A stretch of 64,000 bases of DNA from Nevskiales bacterium. GTDB lineage: Bacteria; Pseudomonadota; Gammaproteobacteria; Nevskiales; Nevskiaceae. Positions 8,639 through 16,782 of this stretch are shown here, piece after piece. Numbering within the stretch: the first letter of the stretch is position 1; each line of letters opens with the position of its first letter. The position numbers and the translations under genes are program-made. The notes under the pieces are model-generated. The model did no database searches, was not told the origin of the DNA, and saw nothing but the letters and a program-made list of their open reading frames with translations. The DNA lies in the NCBI GenBank assembly GCA_028698335.1, contig JAQVDP010000006.1, positions 62,001-126,000 on the forward strand, given 5' to 3'.

Positions 8639-8950
8639 TCAGCCCTTCTTCTTGTCGGAAGGCTTGAACATCTCGAGCATGCGCTCGGTCACGACGTAGC
8701 CACCGGCCGCGTTGCCCGCGCCGAGCAGCACGCCGAAGAAGCCGATCGCCTGCTCCAGCGTGCTCGACGCATTGAGCAGCGCCCACAGCGCGCCGACGAC
8801 GACGATGCCGTGCACGAAGTTCGAACCCGACATCAGCGGCGTATGCAGGATCGACGGCACGCGGCCGATGATCTCGTAGCCGGTGAAGGCCGCGAGCATG
8901 AAGATGTAGAGGGCGACGAAGCCCGTCAGGACGGTCGTTGCGTATTCCAT
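8639..8950 (-). CDS. pntAB: NAD(P) transhydrogenase alpha subunit part 2 (membrane part)
   Basis: 103 residues with three to four hydrophobic helices (VLTGFVALYIFMLAAFTGYEII; HGIVVVGALWALL; AIGFFGVLLGAGNAAGGYVV) and a lysine-rich C-terminus. It corresponds to the membrane segment at the end of the alpha chain in species with a fused PntA. It lies between pntAA and pntB in the same operon and completes the membrane domain with PntB. Confidence 0.95.
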   Translation of the reverse strand: MEYATTVLTGFVALYIFMLAAFTGYEIIGRVPSILHTPLMSGSNFVHGIVVVGALWALLNASSTLEQAIGFFGVLLGAGNAAGGYVVTERMLEMFKPSDKKKG

Positions 8951-8965
8951 GAGACTCTCTCTCGA

Positions 8966-10093
8966 TTAGCCTTCGACGGCCTTCTTGGCCGCTTCGTTCT
9001 TGATCTCACCGGCGTGCGTCAGGCAGGCCTTGGCGAGCACCTCGTCTTCCCAGTTGATCGTGAAGTTCTTCTCGGCGTCGAACATCAGCTCAATCAGGTT
9101 GTACTGGTTCTTGGCATACAGCTCGGAGGCGTGCTCGGCCAGCATCGACGGCACGTTTAGCGGTGCGACGATGGTGACCTGGCCGACCTGGACGGTCTCG
9201 CCCGGCTGGGTGTATTCGCAGTTGCCGCCGCCTTCCGCGGCGAGGTCGACGATCACCGCGCCGTTCTTCATGCCGTCCACCTGTGCCTTGCTGATCAGCT
9301 TCGGCGACGGGCGGCCCGGGATCGCGGCGGTGGTGATGATCAGGTCGGCCTGCTGGATGTGCTTGGTGACGACCGCGGCGATCTTGTCCTTCTCTTCCTG
9401 CGTCAGCTCGCGGGCGTAACCACCTTCGCCGCGCGCATCGACGCCGGTGTCGACGAACTTCGCGCCCAGCGATTCGGCCTGCTCCTTGGTTTCCGGACGC
9501 ACGTCGTAGCCCTCGGTCATCGCGCCGAGGCGGCGGGCCGTGGCCAGCGCCTGCAGACCGGCGACGCCGAGGCCCATCACCAGGCACTTGGCCGGGCGGA
9601 TCGAGCCGACCGCGGTCGTCATCATCGGCAGGATGCGGGCCAGGTTGGTGGAGCCGAGCAGCGCGGCGTAGTAGCCGGCCAGCGCCGCCTGCGACGACAG
9701 CGCGTCCATGGCCTGGGCGCGGGTGATGCGCGGCACCAGTTCCATCGCGAAGCAGGTGATCTTCTTGTCGCGCAGCAGCTTGACCAGATCGGTCTCGCGG
9801 TGTGCGTAGACGAAGGTCAGCAGCACCGCGCCGTCCTTCATCGCGTCGACCACGTCCGCCGCCGGCGGCTGCACCGACACCACGATGTCTGCATCCGACA
9901 CCAGTCCCTGGGGATTGGCGGCGAACGTGACATTCTTATAGGCACTGTCCGGAATGCGGCTGGCAGCGCCGGCGCCGGTCTGCATGTGAATCTCGCAGCC
10001 CAGTTTGGCCAGCTTGTCCGCCACCGCGGGTACCATCGCCACCCGCTTTTCGTTCGGGCGGGTTTCTTTGAGCACGGCAATTTTGACCGGCAT
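8966..10093 (-). CDS. pntAA: NAD(P) transhydrogenase alpha subunit part 1 (NAD-binding)
   Basis: 375 residues, soluble. It starts MPVKIAVLKETRPNEKRVAMVP, typical of the PntA/alanine dehydrogenase family. GLGVAGLQALATARRLGA is the Rossmann glycine motif for NAD(H), and the RPAKCLVMG strand precedes it. It forms domain I, which donates hydride to PntB domain III. A GGGAG site lies ahead of the ATG. First gene of the operon; the 291-bp region upstream separates it from the divergent nrdJa gene. Confidence 0.96.
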   Translation of the reverse strand: MPVKIAVLKETRPNEKRVAMVPAVADKLAKLGCEIHMQTGAGAASRIPDSAYKNVTFAANPQGLVSDADIVVSVQPPAADVVDAMKDGAVLLTFVYAHRETDLVKLLRDKKITCFAMELVPRITRAQAMDALSSQAALAGYYAALLGSTNLARILPMMTTAVGSIRPAKCLVMGLGVAGLQALATARRLGAMTEGYDVRPETKEQAESLGAKFVDTGVDARGEGGYARELTQEEKDKIAAVVTKHIQQADLIITTAAIPGRPSPKLISKAQVDGMKNGAVIVDLAAEGGGNCEYTQPGETVQVGQVTIVAPLNVPSMLAEHASELYAKNQYNLIELMFDAEKNFTINWEDEVLAKACLTHAGEIKNEAAKKAVEG

Positions 10094-10218
10094 GAACGGC
10101 TCCCTGTATCGCTAAAAACGTACGCCTAAAGCGCCCCTACCCCATCCTCAAGGGGCTTGATTCGGGCGCAAACGGGGAGCAAGTCTAGCGGATGATCTGA
10201 GGAATAACACCCAAATTG

Positions 10219-10239
10219 AGACTACCCAACCGATAGTCT
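10219..10239. promoter_or_regulatory. Small inverted repeat between pntAA and nrdJa
   Basis: AGACTA and TAGTCT (six-base arms, nine-base spacer) lie in an AT-richer patch about midway between the divergent pntAA and nrdJa genes. It is the only obvious dyad in this 291-bp region, and I see no convincing -35/-10 pair or riboswitch there. It could be a regulator site for either gene. Confidence 0.25.
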
Positions 10240-10384
10240 GGGTTTATTCAAGCGCACCGACCGGGTCACGGGGTGGCTCGCGCGGGCCCTTTCGCGGGGT
10301 CCCGGCCCGGCGCATTGACCTGTCTCACATCGGCGCCGGGACAGGCGTAAGATCATCTCTCGCGCCCACGCTCCCGGATCGACC

Positions 10385-13300
10385 ATGAAACAGCGAACGC
10401 CCTTGCGGGATCTTCCCCCATTGCCGTTGCAGCAGGCCTCCGCGCTGATCGCCGAAAGCAAATATTTCCTGCCGGGCGAGGACCTGGACGGAATGCGCCG
10501 CCGCCTGGCGCGCGCCCTGGCCCGCCCGGAGGCCGATCCGTCGCAGTGGGAGGAGCGCTTCTACCACGCGCTGCACTACGCGTTCCCCGGCGGGCGGATC
10601 ATGGCCAACGCCGGCGCCGAATCGCTCAAGCCGAACGTCTCCACCATCAACTGCACGGTGTCGCGGACCATCGAGGACTCGATGGCCGGGATCATGCAGG
10701 CCGCGTCCGAGGCCGCGCTGACGCTCAAGGCCGGCTGCGGCATCGGCTACGACTTCACCTCGCTGCGCCCGCGCGGGGCGTCGGTGTCCGGCGCCGGCGC
10801 GACCACCAGCGGTCCGCTGCCGTTCATGGACGTGTTCGACGCGGTCTGCAAGACCGTCTCCAGTGCCGGTGGTCGCCGCGGCGCGCAGATGGGCTGCCTC
10901 GAGATCGGCCATCCGGACGTGGAGCAGTTCATCCTCGCCAAGCGCGAGGACGGCCGCCTGCGCGCGTTCAACCTGTCGTGCCTGGTGACCGAGGGTTTCA
11001 TCAAGGCGGTGCGCGAGGACGGCGACTGGCCGCTGGTGTTCCCGGCCTTCGAGGACGAGCTCGAATCCGAGCAGATCGTCTGGCGCCGCTGGCCGCTGCG
11101 CGATCCGCGCTACAGCGTCAACGAACGCGGCCAGACCGCGTGCCGCGTCTACCGCACGGTGCGGGCGCGCGACATGTGGGACCTGATCATGCACTCGACC
11201 TACGAGTTCTCGGATCCGGGTTTCATCCTGATCGACGAATACAACCGCATGAATCCGTTGTGGTTCTGCGAGCAGATCCGCGCGACCAATCCCTGCGTCA
11301 CCGGCGACACCTGGGTGCAGACGGACGCGGGCCCACGTCAGGTCCACGAGTTGCTGGGCCGATCTTTGCGCCTGCAGATCGACGGCGCGCTGCACGACAG
11401 CACTGCCGAGGGTTTCTTCAGCACCGGCGTCAAGCCGGTGGTGCGCCTGCGCACACGCGAAGGACACAGCCTGAGATTGACGCGTGACCATCGCCTGCTG
11501 CGCGCCGCACGTCTGACGCGCTGGTCGCGCCAGACGGAGTGGTGCACAGCCGGTGAACTGCGCCCAGGTGACCACGTCGTCCTGCATGACCATCGTCGTG
11601 CCGCCACGTGGAGCGGAGCGGGTACCGAAGCTGAAGGCTATCTGCTCGGCATGCTGATCGGCGACGGCACGATCAAGTCCGACGAAGCGGTGCTGTCGGT
11701 CTGGAAACCCGCCGCCGTCGTAGGCGAGCACGGCCGGCACGGTGCGGATCAGGTCATGGCGCGCGCGCTCGCGGCCGCGCGAGCGCTGCCGCATCGCCGC
11801 GACTTCGCCGGCTGGACCAGCGTGCGCGAGCGCAACGAGTTCCGCCTTTCCACCGCGGCAGTCACGCAGCTGGCTGCGGCATATGGCCTCGCGCCGCACA
11901 ACAAGACCGTCACGCCGCAGATTGAGCGGGCGTCGAGTGCGCTGTACAGAGGTTTTCTGAGCGGACTGTTCGACACCGACGGTTCCGTCCAGGGTTCGCA
12001 GGCCAAGGGCGTTTCGGTGCGTCTCGCGCAGTCCGATGAAACCTTGTTGTGTGCCGTGCAGCGCATGCTGCTGCGCCTGGGCATCGCCAGTACGATCTAT
12101 CGCGAGCGACGGCCGGAAGGCCTCTCGGTGCTGCCGGACGGCAAGGGTGGTGCGCGCGCATACGCCGTGCGCTCGCAGCACGAGCTGGTCATCAGTGGCG
12201 AGAACCTGAAGCGCTTCGCCGAGGAGATTGGCTTCACCGATGGGGACAAGGCGCAACGACTGCGCGCATTGCTCGGCAACTACCGGCGCGCGATGAACGC
12301 AGAGCGATTCGTCGCCGAAGTGCTTTGCGTCGAGGACGACGGTGAAGCGGAAGTCTTCGACGTGCAGGTGCCGGGCATCAATGCCTTCGACGCAAATGGC
12401 TTTTACGCGCACAACTGCGGCGAACAGGGCCTGCCGCCGTTCGGCGCCTGCCTGCTCGGCTCGGTCAATCTCGCGGCACTGGTGCGCAAGCCGTTCACGC
12501 CGGAAGCGCATTTCGACTTCGACACCTATGCCGAGATCGTGCGCGTGTTCGCGCGCATGCTCGACAACGTCGTCGAGATCAACGGCCTGCCGCTGCCCGA
12601 GCAGCGCGGCGAGATCGAGCGCAAGCGCCGCCACGGCATGGGCTATCTGGGCCTGGGTTCGGCGATGACGATGCTCGGCCTGCGCTACGGGTCCGAGGAG
12701 TCGGTGAACTTCACCGAGGCGGTGACCCGGCACCTGGCGGTCGAGAACTGGCGCGCCGCCCTGGAGCTGGCGCGCGAGAAGGGACCGGCGCCGGTGCTGA
12801 CCGAGATCTTCGAGATCACCCCGGAGCTGCTGGCGATGCGGCCGGAGCTGGCGCGCGACGGCTACAAGTCCGGTGACCGCGTGCCGGGTCGCATCCTCCA
12901 TGCCCGCTACTCGCGCTACATGCAGCGCATCGCCGAGGTCGAGCCGGAACTGGTCTCGGAGCTCGCCGAGGTCGGCGCGCGCTACACCCATGCCACCTCG
13001 ATCGCGCCGACCGGGACGATGGCGGCGTCGGTCGGCAACAACGCCTCCAACGGCATCGAGCCGAGCTTCGCGCACTCCTACATCCGCAACATGATCGTGC
13101 CGGGCGAGAAGGCCAAGCGCGCGATCCGCATGGATTCCTACGAGCTGCTGGCCTACCGGCAGTGGATCGACAGCGACGTCGACCCCGACGACCTGCCGGA
13201 CGCCTTCCGCGGCACCGCGGCCGGGACCGATCCGCGCGAGCACATTGACGTGCAGGCCGCGGCCCAGCGCTGGATCGACTCGTCGATCTCCAAGACCATC

Positions 13301-13582
13301 AACGTGCCGTCCGGGATCGATTACGAGGATTTCAAGGACGTCTACCTCTACGCGGTCGAGAAGGGGCTCAAGGGCTGCACGACCTTCCGCTTCAATCCGG
13401 AAGTGCATCAGGGCGTGCTGGTGTCGGAGGAGGATCTGGCCAACACCCTCTACGAGTTCAAGCTCGCCGACGGCACCACCGTGCAGCTGCCCGGCAACGC
13501 CGAGGTCGAGTACGACGGCGGCACCTATACCGCGGCCAATCTCTACGACGCCCTCAAGGAGGGCTTTTACGGCCGCCTCTGA
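10385..13582 (+). CDS. nrdJ: Adenosylcobalamin-dependent (class II) ribonucleotide reductase, NrdJa, with intein
   Basis: 1065 codons, of which residues 304-677 are an intein; the spliced enzyme would be 691 residues. The host parts carry class II reductase features: INCTVSRTIEDS (Cys90, reducible cysteine), GCGIGYDFTSLRP, and the active-site NPCGEQ, which is split by the intein. APTGT and GNNASNGIEP lie in the C-terminal part. It makes deoxyribonucleotides using a cobalamin-generated thiyl radical, without needing oxygen. The protein ends without the usual C-terminal cysteine pair; that pair is in the next gene (nrdJb), as in the two-gene NrdJa/NrdJb enzyme of pseudomonads. The ATG at 10385 has no strong ribosome site, but the frame is continuous and the N-terminus family-like. 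Confidence 0.95.
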   Translation: MKQRTPLRDLPPLPLQQASALIAESKYFLPGEDLDGMRRRLARALARPEADPSQWEERFYHALHYAFPGGRIMANAGAESLKPNVSTINCTVSRTIEDSMAGIMQAASEAALTLKAGCGIGYDFTSLRPRGASVSGAGATTSGPLPFMDVFDAVCKTVSSAGGRRGAQMGCLEIGHPDVEQFILAKREDGRLRAFNLSCLVTEGFIKAVREDGDWPLVFPAFEDELESEQIVWRRWPLRDPRYSVNERGQTACRVYRTVRARDMWDLIMHSTYEFSDPGFILIDEYNRMNPLWFCEQIRATNPCVTGDTWVQTDAGPRQVHELLGRSLRLQIDGALHDSTAEGFFSTGVKPVVRLRTREGHSLRLTRDHRLLRAARLTRWSRQTEWCTAGELRPGDHVVLHDHRRAATWSGAGTEAEGYLLGMLIGDGTIKSDEAVLSVWKPAAVVGEHGRHGADQVMARALAAARALPHRRDFAGWTSVRERNEFRLSTAAVTQLAAAYGLAPHNKTVTPQIERASSALYRGFLSGLFDTDGSVQGSQAKGVSVRLAQSDETLLCAVQRMLLRLGIASTIYRERRPEGLSVLPDGKGGARAYAVRSQHELVISGENLKRFAEEIGFTDGDKAQRLRALLGNYRRAMNAERFVAEVLCVEDDGEAEVFDVQVPGINAFDANGFYAHNCGEQGLPPFGACLLGSVNLAALVRKPFTPEAHFDFDTYAEIVRVFARMLDNVVEINGLPLPEQRGEIERKRRHGMGYLGLGSAMTMLGLRYGSEESVNFTEAVTRHLAVENWRAALELAREKGPAPVLTEIFEITPELLAMRPELARDGYKSGDRVPGRILHARYSRYMQRIAEVEPELVSELAEVGARYTHATSIAPTGTMAASVGNNASNGIEPSFAHSYIRNMIVPGEKAKRAIRMDSYELLAYRQWIDSDVDPDDLPDAFRGTAAGTDPREHIDVQAAAQRWIDSSISKTINVPSGIDYEDFKDVYLYAVEKGLKGCTTFRFNPEVHQGVLVSEEDLANTLYEFKLADGTTVQLPGNAEVEYDGGTYTAANLYDALKEGFYGRL
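11294..12415 (+). other. Intein with LAGLIDADG homing endonuclease inside NrdJa
   Basis: 374 codons in frame (residues 304-677). It starts with CVTGDTWVQT (Cys1, block A), has the block B sequence RLTRDHRLL (TxxH), and ends VFDVQVPGINAF...GFYAHN followed by Cys+1. The penultimate His and terminal Asn needed for Asn cyclisation are present. Two endonuclease helices, YLLGMLIGDG and FLSGLFDTDG, both keep their acidic residue, so the homing enzyme may be active. Splicing would rejoin RATNP with CGEQ. The residue before the intein is proline, as reported for the Methanothermobacter RIR1 intein. Boundaries are read from the family active-site sequence NPCGEQ. Confidence 0.95.
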
Positions 13583-13606
13583 GCGACCGCACCGGGAACG
13601 CGTGCC

Positions 13607-14371
13607 ATGAGCGAGACCAGCAAGAACGCCAAGATCGACAAGCGCATCGTCGGATGGAGTGTCGTGCGCGACGGCCAGGCGGCCAATCAGGAGCCGGACT
13701 CCAACCCGCTGACCGTGCGCATCGACCGGCGCGAGGAAGGCAGTTGGGAGTCGATCACCACCAAGATCAACCTGACCTCGGCCGGCGGGCGCAAGACGAT
13801 CTACTTCGTCATCGGCTTCGGCGTCGTCTGCGGGCGTATGGGCGGCAAGCCGGTCTGCATCGAGCGCCCGCTCGAATTCTTCATCCCCGCTGGCCAGACC
13901 TCGGCCGAGCACCAGTGGGTATCGGCGACGATGCGCACCCTGTCGCTGGCGGCGCGCGGCGGCTTCCTGATCAAGGCCCTGGCCGATCTGCGCAAGGTGT
14001 CCTGGGACCGCGGTCCGGTGTGGTACGGCAAGACCAAGTCCGGCAAGGGCATGGTGCACGACTCCGAAGTCGCCGCCATCGCCTGGGCGATCCAGCAGGA
14101 GCTGCACAAGCGCGGCTTCCTCGGCGAGCGCGGCCAGGAACGCCCGGTCGAGGCCCTGGCCGAACAGTTCGAACGCACCCGCGCGTTCCGCGACCGCCTG
14201 CCCGTCGACAATCCGCATGTCGACTACTCCGGGCGCGACCGCTCGGCCGAGGACGACGAGGCCGCGCTGGCGATCGTCGGCGTCTGCCCGGACCCGGACT
14301 GCCGCGGCGAGATGATCATGAAGGACGGCTGCCCGACCTGCCTGGACTGCGGCTATTCGAAGTGCGGGTAG
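13607..14371 (+). CDS. nrdJb: Class II ribonucleotide reductase C-terminal subunit NrdJb
   Basis: 254 residues, 24 bp after nrdJa and on the same strand. The N-terminal about 170 residues match the region that continues NrdJ in single-chain enzymes. The C-terminus is cysteine-rich: CPDPDC, then CPTCLDC and YSKCG at the very end. These resemble a zinc site plus the flexible-tail cysteine pair that re-reduces the active site after each turnover. Pseudomonas NrdJa/NrdJb has the same division. A GGGAACG stretch precedes the ATG. I infer that NrdJb binds spliced NrdJa to form the working enzyme. Confidence 0.9.
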   Translation: MSETSKNAKIDKRIVGWSVVRDGQAANQEPDSNPLTVRIDRREEGSWESITTKINLTSAGGRKTIYFVIGFGVVCGRMGGKPVCIERPLEFFIPAGQTSAEHQWVSATMRTLSLAARGGFLIKALADLRKVSWDRGPVWYGKTKSGKGMVHDSEVAAIAWAIQQELHKRGFLGERGQERPVEALAEQFERTRAFRDRLPVDNPHVDYSGRDRSAEDDEAALAIVGVCPDPDCRGEMIMKDGCPTCLDCGYSKCG

Positions 14372-14402
14372 GGCGCTGACGCCGGCAGCGCCGCGATCTT
14401 TG
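14372..14402 (+). terminator. Possible weak terminator after nrdJb
   Basis: GGCGCTG and CAGCGCC can pair around a seven-base loop directly after the nrdJb stop codon. The following GCGATCTTTGT has only a short T-run, so termination would be weak. The next gene starts 72 bases later on the same strand. Confidence 0.3.
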
Positions 14403-14463
14403 TCCCATGCATGAGCGGGGCAAGCCTTCTGCTCCGGCCCCTCGGCGCCGCTGAGGGCGGCCG

Positions 14464-15231
14464 GTGAAAGCGGCTCCGGGAACGTACGCGCTGGTGCTGC
14501 GCAGCCGCAGGCGCACGGAGATCGAGGTCGGTTGCTGGGGGCGTCTTCGATTGGTGCCGGGCTACTACCTCTACGTCGGCAGCGCCTTCGGCCCGGGCGG
14601 CGTCCGGGCGCGGGTGTCGCGACACTTTCGCGAGACCAAGCGCCATCGCTGGCACATCGATTTTCTGCGGGCATGCACCGAGCCGGTCTGTGCTTGGTGC
14701 AGCTATCTTCCGGATCGCCTCGAACACGACTGGGCGCGGGCGCTCGGGCGGATGGCGGGTGCCAGCTGTATCCACGGATTCGGGTCCAGCGACTGCGGCT
14801 GCGACGGTCATCTCTTCGTATCGGCCCGAATGCCCGGGCGCGCCGAGATGACGGCCGCCCTGGGACCGTCGATCGAGCGATGTGACTATCGCCGGCCCGA
14901 ATCCGGCGTCTCCCCTGCGCCTGCGTCGTCCCCGATGAACGCCGGGTCCGGCTCCGTCGCCGATCTCAAGGGGCTGGGCCCCAGCAGCGCCGCTGCGCTG
15001 CGCAACATCGGCATCGACAACGCCGACCAGCTTCGCGGCAGCGATCCTTTCGCGCTGTACGCCGCGCTCAAGGCGAAAGCGCCGGGAACGAGCCTCAACT
15101 TCCTCTACGCCCTCATCGGCGCGATCGACGGAATCCACTGGCTGGAGGTCAAACGCAGTCGCCGCATGGAGATCCTGCTTCGGCTGGACGCAATGGGATT
15201 GGCACCATTGGTAAGGAGGGCGCATAGATGA
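14464..15231 (+). CDS. DUF123 (GIY-YIG-like) protein fused to a TfoX C-terminal-like domain
   Basis: 255 residues from a GTG start preceded by GAGGG. Residues about 1-140 match DUF123, a GIY-YIG-related domain (GTYALVL, then YYLYVGSAFGPGGVRARVSRHF, then HWHID-like RHRWHIDFL and a cysteine-containing CSYL and DCGCDGHLF). DUF123 proteins are often linked to endonuclease III. Residues about 160-245 (LKGLGPSSAAALRNIGI, LYAALKA, LYALIGAI) resemble the TfoX C-terminal helix-hairpin-helix-like domain. A joining linker is rich in Ser/Pro/Ala. The fusion suggests a DNA-related role, but function is unknown. The stop codon overlaps the start of the following AT-rich gene (ATGA). Confidence 0.8.
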   Translation: MKAAPGTYALVLRSRRRTEIEVGCWGRLRLVPGYYLYVGSAFGPGGVRARVSRHFRETKRHRWHIDFLRACTEPVCAWCSYLPDRLEHDWARALGRMAGASCIHGFGSSDCGCDGHLFVSARMPGRAEMTAALGPSIERCDYRRPESGVSPAPASSPMNAGSGSVADLKGLGPSSAAALRNIGIDNADQLRGSDPFALYAALKAKAPGTSLNFLYALIGAIDGIHWLEVKRSRRMEILLRLDAMGLAPLVRRAHR

Positions 15232-15760
15232 AGTCGGTTACGCGCCTCCTTATTTTGTTTGGATTCGCTATCGCCATTTCCTTTCTATTCGCAAGGCTCT
15301 ACTCACAGGGGAACTTGGTTCTCACTGAGGCTGCAAAAGCAATGTCTTGGGCGCTATCCATTCCAGGCGCTGTGCTCGGATTCTGTTACTGCCGTTTGCT
15401 GGGTGAAAAAAGAATATTTGGAGATAAAAAAATCGAAAAAATATGTCCCGTTTTTCATGACAGTAATTTTATGCTCGGTGATCCCGGTAGGATTCGCCCA
15501 GGCAGCTTTCGATGTGTGGACGAATCGATTTGGAAGCTCTGTGCATATCGAAGTAGTCGTGCGACATCTCAACGACAGAGGGAAGGCTAAGATTTGCCGT
15601 TATAGGGCTGATCTGGACTTAGTAGGTCGCGACGCTTCGGGAACGATATGTGTTTCGATGAGCGAGTCTCAGCGGTTGCATATTGGGGGGGCGGCAGCTT
15701 GCGACCGGAAAGGGAAGCTTCTTTGAGGTTGCTGTGCAGAGTTTCAGCGCACTGAAGTAA
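15228..15760 (+). pseudogene. AT-rich membrane protein gene, frame broken at two homopolymer runs
   Basis: It starts at ATG 15228 with AAGGAGGG just upstream and a 4-bp overlap with the preceding stop. The first frame gives two hydrophobic helices (LLILFGFAIAISFLFA; SWALSIPGAVLGFCY). After the A7 run at 15426-15432 the sensible frame shifts by +1 (SKKYVPFFMTVILCSVIP..., then VEVVVRHLN-like soluble sequence). After the G7 run at 15685-15691 it shifts by +1 again to RQLATGKGSFFEVAVQSFSALK and stop at 15760. Removing one base from each run would give one 176-residue protein. Base composition is clearly lower in GC than the neighbours, suggesting transfer. Either decay or sequencing error explains the breaks. 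Family unknown. Confidence 0.6.
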
Positions 15761-15977
15761 AGGCGCCGATCAGTCTCGAGTTTTCATTGCGCGTCCACAG
15801 CTACGGACCGCGTATGGCGTGTCTTCGATCCGCCTGCGGTGAAGATGCGGAACGCTTCACCAACGAAGGGATCTGTCCCGACACCGAACGCTGCACGTAA
15901 CCTTGCGTGCAAGTCAGAAACAGACACCGCTGCCGATCTGCGGCAGGATGCGCAGATCACGGTCACGGTGACGGGGC

Positions 15978-16394
15978 ATGCAACCACGCATCAGCATGAT
16001 CACGCTCGGCGTGCGCGATCTGGCGCGGGCGGTGAGGTTCTATGAGGCCGGGCTGGGCTTTCCGCGGATGGAGTCGCCGCCGGAGGTGGCTTTCTTCACG
16101 CTCAACGGCAGCTGGCTGGGACTGTACGGGCGCGCGGCGCTGGCCGCGGATGCCGGTGTGCCGGACGACGGCAGCGGTTTCGAGGGCGTCACCCTCGCGC
16201 ACAATGTCGGCTCGGAGCGTGAGGTCGACGCGGTCGTCGCGCGGGCGGTGGCCGCCGGGGCGACGCTGGTGAAGCCGCCGCAAAAGGTGTTCTGGGGCGG
16301 CTATTCCGGCTATTTCAAGGATCCGGACGGCCATTTGTGGGAGGTGGCCCACAACCCGCTGTTCTGGGTCGGGCCGCAGGATCCGCAAGGCTGA
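15978..16394 (+). CDS. VOC (glyoxalase/bleomycin resistance) superfamily protein
   Basis: 138 residues. ISMITLGVRDLARAVRFYEAGLGFP is the standard first VOC repeat, and GGYSGYFKDPDGHLWEVAHNP is the second, with the metal-binding Glu (WEV). Many such proteins carry out lyase, isomerase or dioxygenase chemistry on small molecules; the substrate cannot be named. The ATG at 15978 lacks a strong ribosome site (acggggc upstream). The 217 bp before it show no gene or clear promoter. Likely cytoplasmic. Confidence 0.88.
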   Translation: MQPRISMITLGVRDLARAVRFYEAGLGFPRMESPPEVAFFTLNGSWLGLYGRAALAADAGVPDDGSGFEGVTLAHNVGSEREVDAVVARAVAAGATLVKPPQKVFWGGYSGYFKDPDGHLWEVAHNPLFWVGPQDPQG

Positions 16395-16452
16395 CGCGTG
16401 CCCCGGGCTCGCGCGGTCCGGACTGCAGGATTTTCAAACAGGGGAGAACAGG

Positions 16453-16782
16453 ATGTTCCAGACGGTACTGGTGGTGCTGGCGCTCGGCTTCGCCGCCGCA
16501 TTCTCGATCATCGTGGTGCCGCCGCTGCTGGCTTCCGGCGATCTGTTCGGCGCGCTGGCGGCGGGATTCGTGAATCCGTATGCGTCGGGGTATTCGCTCG
16601 ACACGATCATGTGCTGGTGCGTGCTGGCCGCGTGGGTGGTTCACGAGGCGCGCAGCGCCGGTGTCCGCCATGGCTGGGTCGCGCTGCTGCTGGGGCTGGT
16701 GCCGGGCGTGGCGACCGGCTTCGCCGTCTATCTGCTGCTGCGGATGCGCCAGCTGCCGGCTGCGACCGCCGCGGTACGTTGA
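16453..16782 (+). CDS. DUF2834-like membrane protein
   Basis: 109 residues with three hydrophobic helices. FVNPYASGYSLDTIMCWCVLAAWVVHEARS and RHGWVALLLGLVPGVATGFAVYLLLR are typical of the DUF2834 family. GGGGAGAACAGG precedes the ATG. The stop codon TGA overlaps the TTG start of the next gene by four bases, so the two are likely co-translated. Function unknown. Confidence 0.82.
   Translation: MFQTVLVVLALGFAAAFSIIVVPPLLASGDLFGALAAGFVNPYASGYSLDTIMCWCVLAAWVVHEARSAGVRHGWVALLLGLVPGVATGFAVYLLLRMRQLPAATAAVR

Noticed and set aside
10094-10384. Cobalamin riboswitch or NrdR boxes upstream of nrdJa
   Set aside because: No B12-box-like element and no pair of spaced NrdR boxes could be found; only a small dyad is seen. 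The candidate -35 (TTGACC) and -10 (TAAGAT) are 27 bases apart, too far for a normal promoter.
10325-14674. A 1449-codon minus-strand open frame opposite nrdJa/nrdJb
   Set aside because: Shadow of the coding strand; no domain or motif is recognisable, while the plus strand encodes clear reductase genes.
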